Shown piece after piece: positions 8,001 through 16,048 of a stretch of DNA of 64,000 nucleotides. Numbering within the stretch: the stretch's first letter is position 1; each line of letters starts with the position of its first letter. Below the pieces are notes generated by a model that did not search any database, was not told the DNA's origin, and worked only from the letters and a program-made list of their open reading frames with translations. The position numbers and the translations under genes are program-made. The DNA comes from Oscillospiraceae bacterium. GTDB taxonomy: Bacteria; Bacillota; Clostridia; Oscillospirales; CAG-382. The stretch spans positions 23,115 through 87,114 of the forward strand of contig SVRF01000001.1 of assembly GCA_015064945.1 (NCBI GenBank), read 5' to 3'.

Positions 8001-10965
8001 CGACAATAACGAAGAGATTAAGTTTATCTTTGACCTTGGTGATTACTACGATATCACTTCCGGTAACGTAACAGTTCATGCAGGTGATGTTCTTGCACAA
8101 ATTTTGATGCAGGAAGGCGTTAAGTTTGAAGGCTCCAACAATGCAGACGGCTCTGATGCTGTTCTCATTGGTCAGATAGCTTCCGGCTGTCTTGAACCTG
8201 AAAATTATACCGTTCTTGAATTTGCAGATTTCGGTGTTGACTCTGCACTTACAAGCGTGGCTTACAGATATGAAATAAAAGCAACGAACGACGTTTCTTG
8301 CCGTTATGTAATCGTTACGCTTTCTACCGAATACCAAAGTCTTATAGATACTTATTATCCCAATCCCGTTCTCAGACTCGGTGAAATTGAGATCTATGGT
8401 ACCGAGAGTGAGTTCAAGGTAACTATGGGTGAAAACGGTACAATAATTAATCCTTCCGAAGACGACCTTTATGATGATGGCGATGTTATTGAAATAACCG
8501 CTGACGAGATACCTCACAAGCAGTTCGTTGGTTGGGTTGTTGACGGCGAGGGCGAATTTGCTAACGCTGAAGATGCAAACACCACGTTTACTGTTGGTTC
8601 TTCCGACGCAACAATAACCGCTGTTTACGAAGATGTTCTTTACGGTTTGGTTGTTGAAAACGGTACCGGTGATGGCGAATATGCATTCGGTACCACCGTT
8701 ACTATCGTCGCTGACCAGAACGCAGATCCCGAAAAAGTGTTTGATAAGTGGGTTGTAACAGGCGACGCACAGGTTGCTGACGTAAACAATCCGAATACCA
8801 CAGTTATTACAGGTACAGACAGTATTGTTACAGCAACATATAAGGATAGAGTATATCTCTTGACGGTTGAAAACGGTACAGGCAGCGGCAACTATGCAAA
8901 TGCTACGACCGTTACGATCACTGCCGATGCTCCTGCACAGCATATGGAATTCTCCCACTGGGAAATCGTTACAGGTGACGGCGTGATAGCTGATGTGAAC
9001 TCCGCAACTACTACTATAATCACATCCAATGAAGCTACAACAGTTCGTGCGGTATATAAAGACGTACTTTATGATGTTACCGTTAACTACGGATATGTTG
9101 ATCCCGAAAACTTGCCTGAAGAAGGCGGCTACAAGGTTGGCAGTGAAGTAGATATTTTCGCTAATCATCCTGCTGCGCACAAGCAGTTCGCTGGTTGGAA
9201 GGTTGTATCCGGTGATTGCACAATAGCTGACCCGAGCTCCGCAACAACCACCCTTACCGTTTTAGGCGGCGATGTTGTTGTTGAAGCAACCTACAGCGAT
9301 GTAGAATACACCGTAACAGTTATCGGCGGTGAAGGTAGCGGCGATTACATCTATGATGCAAATGCTACCATCAAGTTTACTCCTCCCGCAGGTGCTTTGT
9401 ATGTATTTAACGGTTGGACAGTTGAAGAAGGCGAAGCTGTTATAGCGGATGCTGCAGCTGAAGAAACCACAATCACCGTTAAGGGTGACGCTACTATCAA
9501 GGCTAACTACACAGTAGTATACAATGTTGACGTTATAAACGGTACTGTTTCCGAGGATGACGTTGCGGACTACTATTACAGTGGTGAAGTTATCACCGTG
9601 ATCGCAGACGAAGTTCCCGCAGGTAAATACTTTGCAGGTTGGGTAATCGTTGAAGGTAACGGTACTATTGAAGATGCATCCGCTCTTACCACCACAGTGA
9701 CTATCGGCACAAGCGATCTTGTTATCCGTGCAGAGTACGAACCTATTATGGTTGAACTTACCGTTAACAACGGTAACGGCAGCGGTAGTTACGCTCTTGG
9801 TTCCTCTGCAGAAATCAGCGCTGTTATTCCCGAAGGCTATATCTTCACAGGTTGGGAAGTTGTAAGCGGCGATGCTGTTATTGCTGACGAAACCGCTGCT
9901 TCCACAAGCGTTATTGTTAATTCCGATGCTGTTGTCACAGCAAACTATGTTGAGGTATACAATGTAGAGGTTATAAACGGTAGCGTTGATGAGGAAAGCG
10001 CTAAGGATTATTATCTCAGCGGCGACGTTGTTAACATAGTTGCAGATCCCGCCGAAGACGGTATGAGATTTGCAGGTTGGACGGTTGTTGAAGGCGATTG
10101 CACTATAGAAAATGCAAGTGCTGCAGTTACAACCATTACCGTAGGCTCTGCTGACGTTGTAATTCGTGCAGAATTTGAAGAAATTCCCGTTGAACCTGAA
10201 ACTGTTTATACCTTGACGGTAGAAAATGGTCTCGGCGGCGGTGAATACACAGAAGGCACAGTTGTAACAATTACTGCAGACATACCCGAAGGTTATGTAT
10301 TTACCGGTTGGACAGTAACTGCCGGCGACGTTGTAATAGCTGATGTAACCGCTGTTGAAACAACGCTTGTTCTTACAGGTGACGCAACCGTTACAGCTAA
10401 CTACGTAGAGGCTTTGTATGTGGATATCGTTAACGGTGTAATCGACGGCGAAGAAGATTATTACCTTGAAGGCGATGTAATTACAATAATTGCCGATGCC
10501 GCTCCCGAACATATGCACTTTGACAAGTGGGTATTGGTTGAAGGCGACGCTGAGATCGCAGATATCAATGCATCTACAACCACAGTAACCATTGGCAGCG
10601 GCGATGTTGTTATCCGTGCTGAATACACCGATAATCTTTATGATGTAACAGTTGAAAACGGCGTTATTACCAACGCTGATGAAGGCGGTTATGTAAACGG
10701 CACTGTATTGAATATTACTGCCGATGCTCCCGCTGAGGATTATGTATTTGATAAGTGGATTATCGTTTCCGGTAACGGTGAATTTGCAAACGAAAACGAT
10801 GCAAACACCGCCTTCACGGTAGACGGTGATGCAGTTATCCGTGCAACCTACAAGGTTGTAAGCGACACTCCCGCAACGGGCGACAGCGGTATTGCAATAT
10901 TCGCTATCCTCTCTGTTATAGCAGCAGGTGCCGCAGCAATTGTTGTTAAAAAGAAGTCTAAGTAA
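5074..10965 (+). CDS. Giant repeat-rich surface protein with TPATGD-type C-terminal anchor
   Basis: Secreted 1963-residue protein of unknown function. Residues 1-31 form a signal peptide (KRLLALFIACLMVV core). Residues about 32-290 are an acidic beta-rich region I cannot assign. Three discoidin-like modules follow at about 295-455, 683-850 and 930-1112, each ending in a GEVEINGE or GEIEIYGT type strand. Fifteen repeats of about 65-80 residues resemble the divergent InlB B-repeat, with cores such as VENGTGSGNY, VTITAD, F-x-GW and ATYKD: three at 459-682, one at about 855-925, eleven at 1113-1930. The C-terminus is TPATGD (1932-1937), a hydrophobic span and KKKSK, like a sortase signal with T in place of L. 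No sortase is in the window. It is a single-gene transcription unit. An adhesin or glycan-binding role is inference. Confidence 0.9.
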   Translation: MKKAPAKRLLALFIACLMVVSTCLTITINADYEIVEWDYLDEGTGMPDPNDPTEGLPFPDLEGVDPIISEYYFTYKPTVYAYGTDGKVDMTTPVTSVKAGDVFWLKIACTDIEKDKLLEKYEGFYDFEGFYTYDVEAIDRYYGGKNVSLTPGKTGILDTTWFKKFINIDKLEGMADFEIEMNWANVFTPSIPPTPDFPTAINGMGQHFSFLVMGVEYGDFGIIEDEQFYFCVPLVIKADAEDGEEYTFTVPYPGLEQFADAYYWNDEDGYLYHDSVYGRGGAYTIVVDNHDSVAANLATNALYAIDYGYGDSYGEYVKGFLNDRRYPLTEKSDYDIFNLANSGVLSVDMKLEALSSVDSVVVTFNDTADADLPSSVEVYGIDAEGNEVFLGEAAEGSAYYTGVTDSTNYASTVTVNAANAYQYEISGFDSGRFTNIVVRAYGEGKIAMGEVEINGEAAKVSVTIKDGVIDGASSDNLYYPGDVLTITADELAHKSFTEWTTENGTGSFEDNNGVWTFTVGNSDEVIVANYEDVYYNLTVHNGIFDDGNTEGEFLYDSVVTIIADDAEENKVFDRWIVVGDAIVEDAENPETTITVHGNATVTATYRDTCMLAVTNGSGTGSYNPGATANISADAADEGYVFYKWEVVSGDVVIADEYSATTTAVVNTNAEVKATYVWAYKDVPENLVTENTPVTMEQGSVVGGNVDYTKDQLYPLLSDGNWLIATDSKGVVLSYDLGQAYDVSKVVLNFSKLQDYVLTDEVIIYGANDASLADKTQLVKFAVASTDTDLSFEDGINLVANSSLLNIDVNDTTGYRYIVIELSTDYYLNYPGLGIFQNSQIAIGEVEIYGEYARYDITVDGADISYEGSDDVTDGYLAGSEIILTPVVPEGCELEGWETTAGEVVYEDGEYKYVVEGDAEITAVYTEVNQPVPDNLAPNSSVQLVAGTLNSDAATGDYVNDQLYPMTSGAYWADYYGDNNEEIKFIFDLGDYYDITSGNVTVHAGDVLAQILMQEGVKFEGSNNADGSDAVLIGQIASGCLEPENYTVLEFADFGVDSALTSVAYRYEIKATNDVSCRYVIVTLSTEYQSLIDTYYPNPVLRLGEIEIYGTESEFKVTMGENGTIINPSEDDLYDDGDVIEITADEIPHKQFVGWVVDGEGEFANAEDANTTFTVGSSDATITAVYEDVLYGLVVENGTGDGEYAFGTTVTIVADQNADPEKVFDKWVVTGDAQVADVNNPNTTVITGTDSIVTATYKDRVYLLTVENGTGSGNYANATTVTITADAPAQHMEFSHWEIVTGDGVIADVNSATTTIITSNEATTVRAVYKDVLYDVTVNYGYVDPENLPEEGGYKVGSEVDIFANHPAAHKQFAGWKVVSGDCTIADPSSATTTLTVLGGDVVVEATYSDVEYTVTVIGGEGSGDYIYDANATIKFTPPAGALYVFNGWTVEEGEAVIADAAAEETTITVKGDATIKANYTVVYNVDVINGTVSEDDVADYYYSGEVITVIADEVPAGKYFAGWVIVEGNGTIEDASALTTTVTIGTSDLVIRAEYEPIMVELTVNNGNGSGSYALGSSAEISAVIPEGYIFTGWEVVSGDAVIADETAASTSVIVNSDAVVTANYVEVYNVEVINGSVDEESAKDYYLSGDVVNIVADPAEDGMRFAGWTVVEGDCTIENASAAVTTITVGSADVVIRAEFEEIPVEPETVYTLTVENGLGGGEYTEGTVVTITADIPEGYVFTGWTVTAGDVVIADVTAVETTLVLTGDATVTANYVEALYVDIVNGVIDGEEDYYLEGDVITIIADAAPEHMHFDKWVLVEGDAEIADINASTTTVTIGSGDVVIRAEYTDNLYDVTVENGVITNADEGGYVNGTVLNITADAPAEDYVFDKWIIVSGNGEFANENDANTAFTVDGDAVIRATYKVVSDTPATGDSGIAIFAILSVIAAGAAAIVVKKKSK

Positions 10966-11003
10966 ATCTTTAAAACTAATAACAGCAAGTTTTAAATAAG
11001 CCT

Positions 11004-11044
11004 CCCCCTATGACGGTTATTGCCGTCATAGGGGGACTTTTTTG
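11004..11044 (+). terminator. Strong rho-independent terminator of the giant gene
   Basis: A perfect 13-bp stem, ccccctatgacgg (11004-11016) and ccgtcataggggg (11023-11035), with a 6-base loop is followed by acttttttt. Confidence 0.95.
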
Positions 11045-11110
11045 TACCGCATAGTAGTTGTAATTTTGTGAGTGGCTTACAATAGTGCCGCTTTAGATAG
11101 TGCATTTATA

Positions 11111-11139
11111 TTGACAAAAATTAATGTTTGGTGTATACT
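11111..11139 (+). promoter_or_regulatory. Sigma-A promoter of the PfkB-like/murI run
   Basis: -35 TTGACA (11111-11116) and -10 TATACT (11134-11139) with a 17-bp spacer, 64 bases before the start codon. It appears to serve the collinear run that ends with apbE. Confidence 0.85.
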
Positions 11140-11203
11140 GCACTATGTGTATTGATGTAAAATATCAAGGTCGTTTAAATTTGCGTCTTATCGGAGGTGC
11201 TTT

Positions 11204-12121
11204 ATGAGAGATTCTGTTCTTACCATCGGTACAGCCACAATGGATGTGTTGCTTAACGTGCCTTATGCACCAAACGGGGGCAGGGTTGTTAACTCTAAGG
11301 ATAGGTATTCTTTTACACCGGGTGGTAACGGAGCTTATACTGCAGTCGCTGTAAGCCGTTCTCAAACAGCCTCTACGCTTCTCTCCAGGGTTGGTGAAGA
11401 CGAGCAAGGCGACAGGCTTATAAGATACTTAAAAGACGACGATGTTGATACAAATTTTATTGTTAAAGACCCTGTAAATCAAACAGGACTATCCGTATAT
11501 TTACTTGAGGAATACGGTCTTGGCGGCGGTGTCAACTTTAAAGGTGCGTCCGCAAAAGTATCCTGTAATAATGTAGAGACGGCTTTTAGGTCGGAGCCTG
11601 CTGTTGTTACCGCAAATTTGGAAGCGGACGGTGAAGTGCTTAACTATACGGCGTCCCTTTGCAGAGAATACGGTTTACCTTTAATTTTAGATACGGTTGG
11701 CGCTTATGAAAATGTAAGACTGCATACTTTGGACGGAGATAACATAATAATTACAGGTGATAAAGAAATAGAAATACTAACAGGTATACGGGCAGATTCC
11801 ACGCAAAATTATTTGCGCGCTTGTATAGCTTTGTTTGACAAGATGCCTTTAAGATTTGCCGTGCTAAAATTAGGTACTAAAGGTGCCTATATTTATGATG
11901 GTAAATATTGTGAGCTTTTAATGTCACCCGGATTGCAAATTGTTGATACCACTGCAGAGCATCAATGCTTTGTCGGTGCGTTTTGCAGTGACTTTTTGAG
12001 GAATTATGAGGTCGATAAAGCGGCAAAATATGCGCTTGCCGCATCAAATCTTGCCGCCTCTAAGGTGGGCGGTTTTGCTTCTATACCTACAAAGGCAGAA
12101 ATAGATAATATTCTTGACTGA
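11204..12121 (+). CDS. PfkB/ribokinase-family protein lacking the GAGD catalytic motif
   Basis: Ribokinase-fold protein, 305 residues, with the N-terminal substrate motif GGNGAYTAVAVSR and the lid region that follow the family closely. At the C-terminal signature, where active kinases carry DTTGAGDAF with the catalytic Asp, it reads DTTAEHQCFVGAF (near 11944-11982). The flanks are conserved, but GAGD is replaced by AEHQ, so the catalytic base is lost. Phosphotransfer as in ribokinase is therefore doubtful. It may be a pseudokinase or a sugar/nucleoside-binding regulator. The start has an ideal ggaggt 5 bases upstream. It is the first gene of a run with murI 20 bases downstream. Confidence 0.9.
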   Translation: MRDSVLTIGTATMDVLLNVPYAPNGGRVVNSKDRYSFTPGGNGAYTAVAVSRSQTASTLLSRVGEDEQGDRLIRYLKDDDVDTNFIVKDPVNQTGLSVYLLEEYGLGGGVNFKGASAKVSCNNVETAFRSEPAVVTANLEADGEVLNYTASLCREYGLPLILDTVGAYENVRLHTLDGDNIIITGDKEIEILTGIRADSTQNYLRACIALFDKMPLRFAVLKLGTKGAYIYDGKYCELLMSPGLQIVDTTAEHQCFVGAFCSDFLRNYEVDKAAKYALAASNLAASKVGGFASIPTKAEIDNILD

Positions 12122-12141
12122 TTTTAACGGAGCGTGAGCAG

Positions 12142-12936
12142 ATGGCAACAACTGTCGGAATTTTTGACTCAGGCTTGGGTGGACTTACCGCCGCCGCTGA
12201 GTTTGAAAAGCTGTTTGATAATAAAAAATACATATATTTCGGCGATACGGCGAGAGTGCCCTACGGCACAAAATCTGCAGATACCATTTGCCGCTATGCG
12301 ACACAAGATACAAGGTTTTTACTGGATAAGGGAGCATCTCTTATTATAGTTGCCTGCGGTACCGTAAGCGCCAATGCCATAGACCATCTCAAAAGAAATT
12401 TTGATGTGCCCATCATCGGTGTTGTAGAGCCTGCCGCAAAAAAAGCTGTGGAATTAGCTTTATGCGGCAAAGGCAGAGTAACCGTGCTCGGAACCTCAGC
12501 GACCGTGAAAAGCGGCGCTTATGAGAGAGCCATAAAAAAACTTGATGCTTCTATCGAGGTGCGCTCCGTGGCATGCCCTATGTTTGTTCCTCTCGTTGAA
12601 AACGGATATACAAGCGGAGAAGCAGCTGAGCTTTTTGTCAAAGAATATTTACAGCCCACCGTTGACTTTGAAGCAGATGCGGTTATTTTGGGTTGTACCC
12701 ACTATCCCCATTTAAGCGGGGTGATAGGGTCGGTTTTGCAGGGTAGTACCTTGGTAAACTCCGGTAAAGAGGCTGTTATCGCCGCATCCTATCTTTTGGG
12801 CAATGACAGCGTAAGTGTTGGCGGTCCGGAGTTTTATGTAAGTGACGCCCCTGAAAGTTTTGAACGGCTTGCAAGCATTTTTATGCAAAAGGACGCAGTA
12901 GGTCAGGTTAATTGTATTGATATAGAGAGTTATTAG
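12142..12936 (+). CDS. murI: Glutamate racemase
   Basis: Makes D-glutamate for peptidoglycan. The 264 residues include GIFDSGLGGLT at the N-terminus, GDTARVPYG, and both catalytic cysteines, in VACGTVSA and LGCTHYPH. The first motif is usually ACNT, so Asn is replaced by Gly next to the catalytic Cys. ggag lies 9 bases before the ATG. It follows the PfkB-like gene by 20 bases and precedes the DUF1934 gene by 4 bases. Confidence 0.96.
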   Translation: MATTVGIFDSGLGGLTAAAEFEKLFDNKKYIYFGDTARVPYGTKSADTICRYATQDTRFLLDKGASLIIVACGTVSANAIDHLKRNFDVPIIGVVEPAAKKAVELALCGKGRVTVLGTSATVKSGAYERAIKKLDASIEVRSVACPMFVPLVENGYTSGEAAELFVKEYLQPTVDFEADAVILGCTHYPHLSGVIGSVLQGSTLVNSGKEAVIAASYLLGNDSVSVGGPEFYVSDAPESFERLASIFMQKDAVGQVNCIDIESY

Positions 12937-12940
12937 TATT

Positions 12941-13396
12941 ATGAAAATGCCAGTTGAAATAATGGTAACAAATAAAAAGCTGAATTATAGAGATATGTGT
13001 GTTGCGGGAGACATACCGGAAGCTCACGAAAGCACCGAAAATTATAACGGTTTTATGGTAATAAACGGTGAAAAGCTATCCTTGGATTATGATGAGGTTT
13101 TTGATGACGGTATCACCGCAAGCACATCTGTTATGTTGCAAAACGGCATTGCGCTTATAAGTCATAGGGGCGAAATAAATACAAATCTTGTGTTTTTGCC
13201 GGGTGACAGCTGTGACTGCGTCTGTAACAACGGTTACAGAACTATGAATTTGCGTGTGAATACACAAAGCTTAAAAAGCAATATCGGCCCGCTTGGCGGC
13301 AAGCTTAAGATAGATTACACTATAGAGATTATGGGTAACGTAGCGGAAAAAAACAGCATTTGCGTATCTGTATGTCCCTCTGACAGCGCAAGCTGA
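12941..13396 (+). CDS. DUF1934 (YwiB-like) beta-barrel protein
   Basis: Small cytosolic protein of 151 residues without a signal peptide. The C-terminal half has the DUF1934 pattern: a MxLRVNTxxLxxN segment, a Gly-rich turn, then LKIDYTIEIMG. YwiB-like proteins have a lipocalin-like barrel and no firmly assigned function. It is 4 bases behind murI, a position suggesting coupled translation. A second ATG at 12947 (MPVEI) is an alternative start. Confidence 0.8.
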   Translation: MKMPVEIMVTNKKLNYRDMCVAGDIPEAHESTENYNGFMVINGEKLSLDYDEVFDDGITASTSVMLQNGIALISHRGEINTNLVFLPGDSCDCVCNNGYRTMNLRVNTQSLKSNIGPLGGKLKIDYTIEIMGNVAEKNSICVSVCPSDSAS

Positions 13397-13435
13397 TACT
13401 TAAATACAGGGGTAATGCCCAAAAGGATGTTTATA

Positions 13436-14356
13436 ATGGCAACAAAGAAAAATTTGCGGTTGGATGCCAATGTGGGCGACTGCTTTATAATGACAAAAAT
13501 AAAGGCAGAAGCCTTTAAAACATACGGCGAGGCAGAGCTCAAAGTGCTTCTTTGCGTGGCGCAGGAAGGAACTGTCGACCTTGCAAGGATTTCTGCAACG
13601 CTTGGTATGGAACAAGCCGCAATAGATACCGCCGTTAACAAATTATGTGAGGACGGACTTCTCTGTGCGGGCGAGGAAAAGGCAAAGAGAATTTCTAAAA
13701 ACATTGCGTCAAGCTACGATAACGAGGATTTGGCGGATGCCATAGATAATGACAAGGGCTTTAGGGCTGTTACGAACTTTACTTGTGATATATTGGAAAA
13801 ACAGCTTAATCGCAACGATCTTAATACATTATATTCCCTGTACGATTATTACGGTATGAGTGCAGAAATGATATGCGGAATTGTAGAGTATTGCGTTTCC
13901 ACAGGCAAACGCAGTATGTCGTATATTTTCAATACTGCTATGTCCATACGTGATGACGGTATCACATCCTATGAGGCGCTGGAGGGATACATAAAAGCTA
14001 AGCGCAGTGTTAACAGTAAATCTACACGTTTCAGAAAACTTTGCGGTATAGGTAACAGAGAACTCACTTCCAAAGAACGCGGTTATACCGACCGCTGGTT
14101 TGGTGAGATGAAGCTTAGCTTTGATCTTGTAAAAAAAGCATACGAGCTTACTGTTGACCGTATCGGTGAGCTTAAATTTCCTTATATGTCAAAAATAATA
14201 GAGCAATGGTATGCAAAAGGTGTACGTACCGTTGAGGATGCAGAAAAGCTGGACTCAAAGCATAAGGAGACAAAGGCGGCAGAAGGCAGTGAATACGATA
14301 TTGAAAAATATTTCACCGCCGCTGCAAAAAAGGGATATATTAAACAGGACGAATAG
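13436..14356 (+). CDS. DnaD-domain primosome-type protein
   Basis: 306 residues with an N-terminal winged-helix region (about 20-95) and two DnaB_2/DnaD-type helical domains. The second ends in the YxxxIxxxW signature (YMSKIIEQW), known in DnaD/DnaB of Firmicutes to bind DNA during helicase loading. The start is placed at 13436 because aagga lies 8 bases upstream. Earlier in-frame ATGs at 13415 and 13427 lack a suitably spaced site. It is directly upstream of a DnaC/DnaI-type loader, supporting a role in replication initiation or restart. Confidence 0.87.
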   Translation: MATKKNLRLDANVGDCFIMTKIKAEAFKTYGEAELKVLLCVAQEGTVDLARISATLGMEQAAIDTAVNKLCEDGLLCAGEEKAKRISKNIASSYDNEDLADAIDNDKGFRAVTNFTCDILEKQLNRNDLNTLYSLYDYYGMSAEMICGIVEYCVSTGKRSMSYIFNTAMSIRDDGITSYEALEGYIKAKRSVNSKSTRFRKLCGIGNRELTSKERGYTDRWFGEMKLSFDLVKKAYELTVDRIGELKFPYMSKIIEQWYAKGVRTVEDAEKLDSKHKETKAAEGSEYDIEKYFTAAAKKGYIKQDE

Positions 14357-14379
14357 TTTTGTCCGCTTGAGGTGTGTGT

Positions 14380-15351
14380 ATGTCGTACGAAGAAAGAAAC
14401 CACGCTTTTGCCGAGCTGGATAATAAAAGGATGCGTGCCCTTGAAGAGGCAAGGCTTAGAGAGCAGGAGCTTGAAAGTAAAATTCCAACACTTAAGGACG
14501 TTAACAGAGCAATAGCATCTATCGGTCCTAGACTTTTAAGCTTGGGAATGTCAGGTGACCCTGATTTTGAAAGCAAGTCCGAGGCTTTGTATAAAGAGCA
14601 CGAAGCGCTTATAGAAAAAAAGCATAGCCTGCTTACGAAAAACGGCTATCCTACGGATTACGATATGCCCATATATTCTTGCAAGCTGTGTAACGATACC
14701 GGATATAATGATACAAAAATTTGCAATTGTGTAAGGGAAGCTATAGCAAAACGTGCTTATTACAGCTCGGGTTTGGGCAAAGCCTTGGAAAGCCAAAGCT
14801 TTGATGCCTTGGATATGATGTATTATACCGGCACTACGGAAAGCGGCGCTTCCGTTAAGGAGCAAATGAGCTTTGTGGTAGATTACTGCAAACGTTACGC
14901 AAAATACTTTTCGCCCGGTGCTGAAAGCCTTTTGATGATCGGCGGCGCTGGTAGGGGAAAGACCCATTTGGCATCTGCCATCGGTATGGAGGTTATACGT
15001 AAGGGTTATACGGTTGTATACGAAAATGCCGCAAATATATTTAACACCTTTGAAGCAGAGCGCTTCGGTAGAGATATAAAGGCAGACCCGGAAAGATATT
15101 ACGACTGTTCGCTTTTAATAATCGATGATTTGGGTACGGAGTTTAATACGCAGTTTACTCTTTCGGTGCTGTTTAATCTTATTAACCACCGAATGATCAA
15201 CGGACTTTCTACCATTGTCACTACAAACCTAAGTCTTAAAGAGATTGAGAACAATTATAAAGAGCGCATATTTTCTCGCCTTAGCGGCGAGTATACGGTA
15301 CTGCCTTTCTGTGGCAAGGATATACGCAGACTTAAAAAGGAAGCACTATGA
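14380..15351 (+). CDS. DnaC/DnaI-type replicative helicase loader ATPase
   Basis: AAA+ ATPase of 323 residues that probably loads the replicative helicase. The N-terminal half contains a Cys cluster (CKLCNDTGY then CNC, about residues 100-120) typical of this family. Walker [10 protein letters not shown] and Walker [12 protein letters not shown] follow. ATG at 14380 is preferred over GTG at 14374 because gagg lies 7 bases upstream of it. The last bases overlap rnhA as ATGA. Confidence 0.9.
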   Translation: MSYEERNHAFAELDNKRMRALEEARLREQELESKIPTLKDVNRAIASIGPRLLSLGMSGDPDFESKSEALYKEHEALIEKKHSLLTKNGYPTDYDMPIYSCKLCNDTGYNDTKICNCVREAIAKRAYYSSGLGKALESQSFDALDMMYYTGTTESGASVKEQMSFVVDYCKRYAKYFSPGAESLLMIGGAGRGKTHLASAIGMEVIRKGYTVVYENAANIFNTFEAERFGRDIKADPERYYDCSLLIIDDLGTEFNTQFTLSVLFNLINHRMINGLSTIVTTNLSLKEIENNYKERIFSRLSGEYTVLPFCGKDIRRLKKEAL

Positions 15352-15830
15352 AAAATGTAGAGATATATACGGACGGTGCGTGTAGAGGTAATCCTGGTAA
15401 AGGCGGCTATGGCACGGTGCTTGTGTATAACGGCAGAGAAAAGGAATTGTCTGCAGGTTACACGCTTACCACCAACAACAGAATGGAGCTTATGGCAGCA
15501 ATTGCAGGTCTTTCGGCTTTAAAAGAGACCTGCAATGTAACGTTGTACAGCGACTCTAAGTATTTAGTGGATGCCGTAACCCTTGGTTGGGCAGAGGGAT
15601 GGAAAAAACGGGGCTGGAAAAAGGCGGACAAGCAACCGGCGCAAAACCCGGACCTTTGGGAAACGCTTCTCACGCTTTTAAAAAAACACAATGTAAATCT
15701 TGTATGGGTAAAAGGTCATGCAGGACACGCCTATAATGAAAGATGTGACCTTTTGGCAACTACCGCCGCAGACGGGGACTGTTTGCTTACTGATAGCGTC
15801 TTTGAAGACAAGAACGGGGAGGCGATTTAG
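15348..15830 (+). CDS. rnhA: Ribonuclease HI
   Basis: Cleaves RNA in RNA:DNA hybrids. The 160 residues show the four acidic catalytic positions: Asp in [11 protein letters not shown], Glu in NRMELMA, Asp in YSDSKYL, and the late Asp in [17 protein letters not shown] carries the flexible His. It has a short acidic tail after the catalytic core. It overlaps the helicase loader gene by 4 bases, fitting co-expression with the primosome genes. Confidence 0.96.
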   Translation: MKNVEIYTDGACRGNPGKGGYGTVLVYNGREKELSAGYTLTTNNRMELMAAIAGLSALKETCNVTLYSDSKYLVDAVTLGWAEGWKKRGWKKADKQPAQNPDLWETLLTLLKKHNVNLVWVKGHAGHAYNERCDLLATTAADGDCLLTDSVFEDKNGEAI

Positions 15831-15831
15831 C

Positions 15832-16029
15832 TTGAAATATTTGGTTGGTGAAACGCCGATGGAGCAGGGACAGCGTGTTATAATCACCTTCTCCGATGGA
15901 AAAAGTGTAAGCGCTGTGTATAAAGATACCTACGGCTATAACCACAGCTTTGAAACGGAAACAGGCAGTACGGTTACCTTAAGTAATCATTTTATGAGGT
16001 TGAAAGGAATCAGGGTAAAGCCTGAATAA
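15832..16029 (+). CDS. Conserved-looking 65-residue protein, TTG start
   Basis: Short ORF starting one base after the rnhA stop. The TTG at 15832 is chosen because a strong ggggagg (15816-15822) sits 9 bases upstream. The protein (initiator, KYLVGETPMEQGQRV... ending IRVKPE) is basic, has no signal peptide or membrane span, and looks like a small beta-rich fold with VIITFSDGKSVSAVY. I do not recognise a family. An in-frame ATG at 15718 would place its start deep inside rnhA and is less likely. Confidence 0.6.
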   Translation: MKYLVGETPMEQGQRVIITFSDGKSVSAVYKDTYGYNHSFETETGSTVTLSNHFMRLKGIRVKPE

Positions 16030-16048
16030 ATAAAAAGGGGAGAATGTT

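Noticed and set aside
7462..10518. Long minus-strand open frames (572 and 418 codons) opposite the giant gene
   Set aside because: They are antisense shadows of a repetitive, codon-biased gene. Their composition (very high Cys, Asn, Tyr, Val) is unnatural and there is no ribosome binding site.
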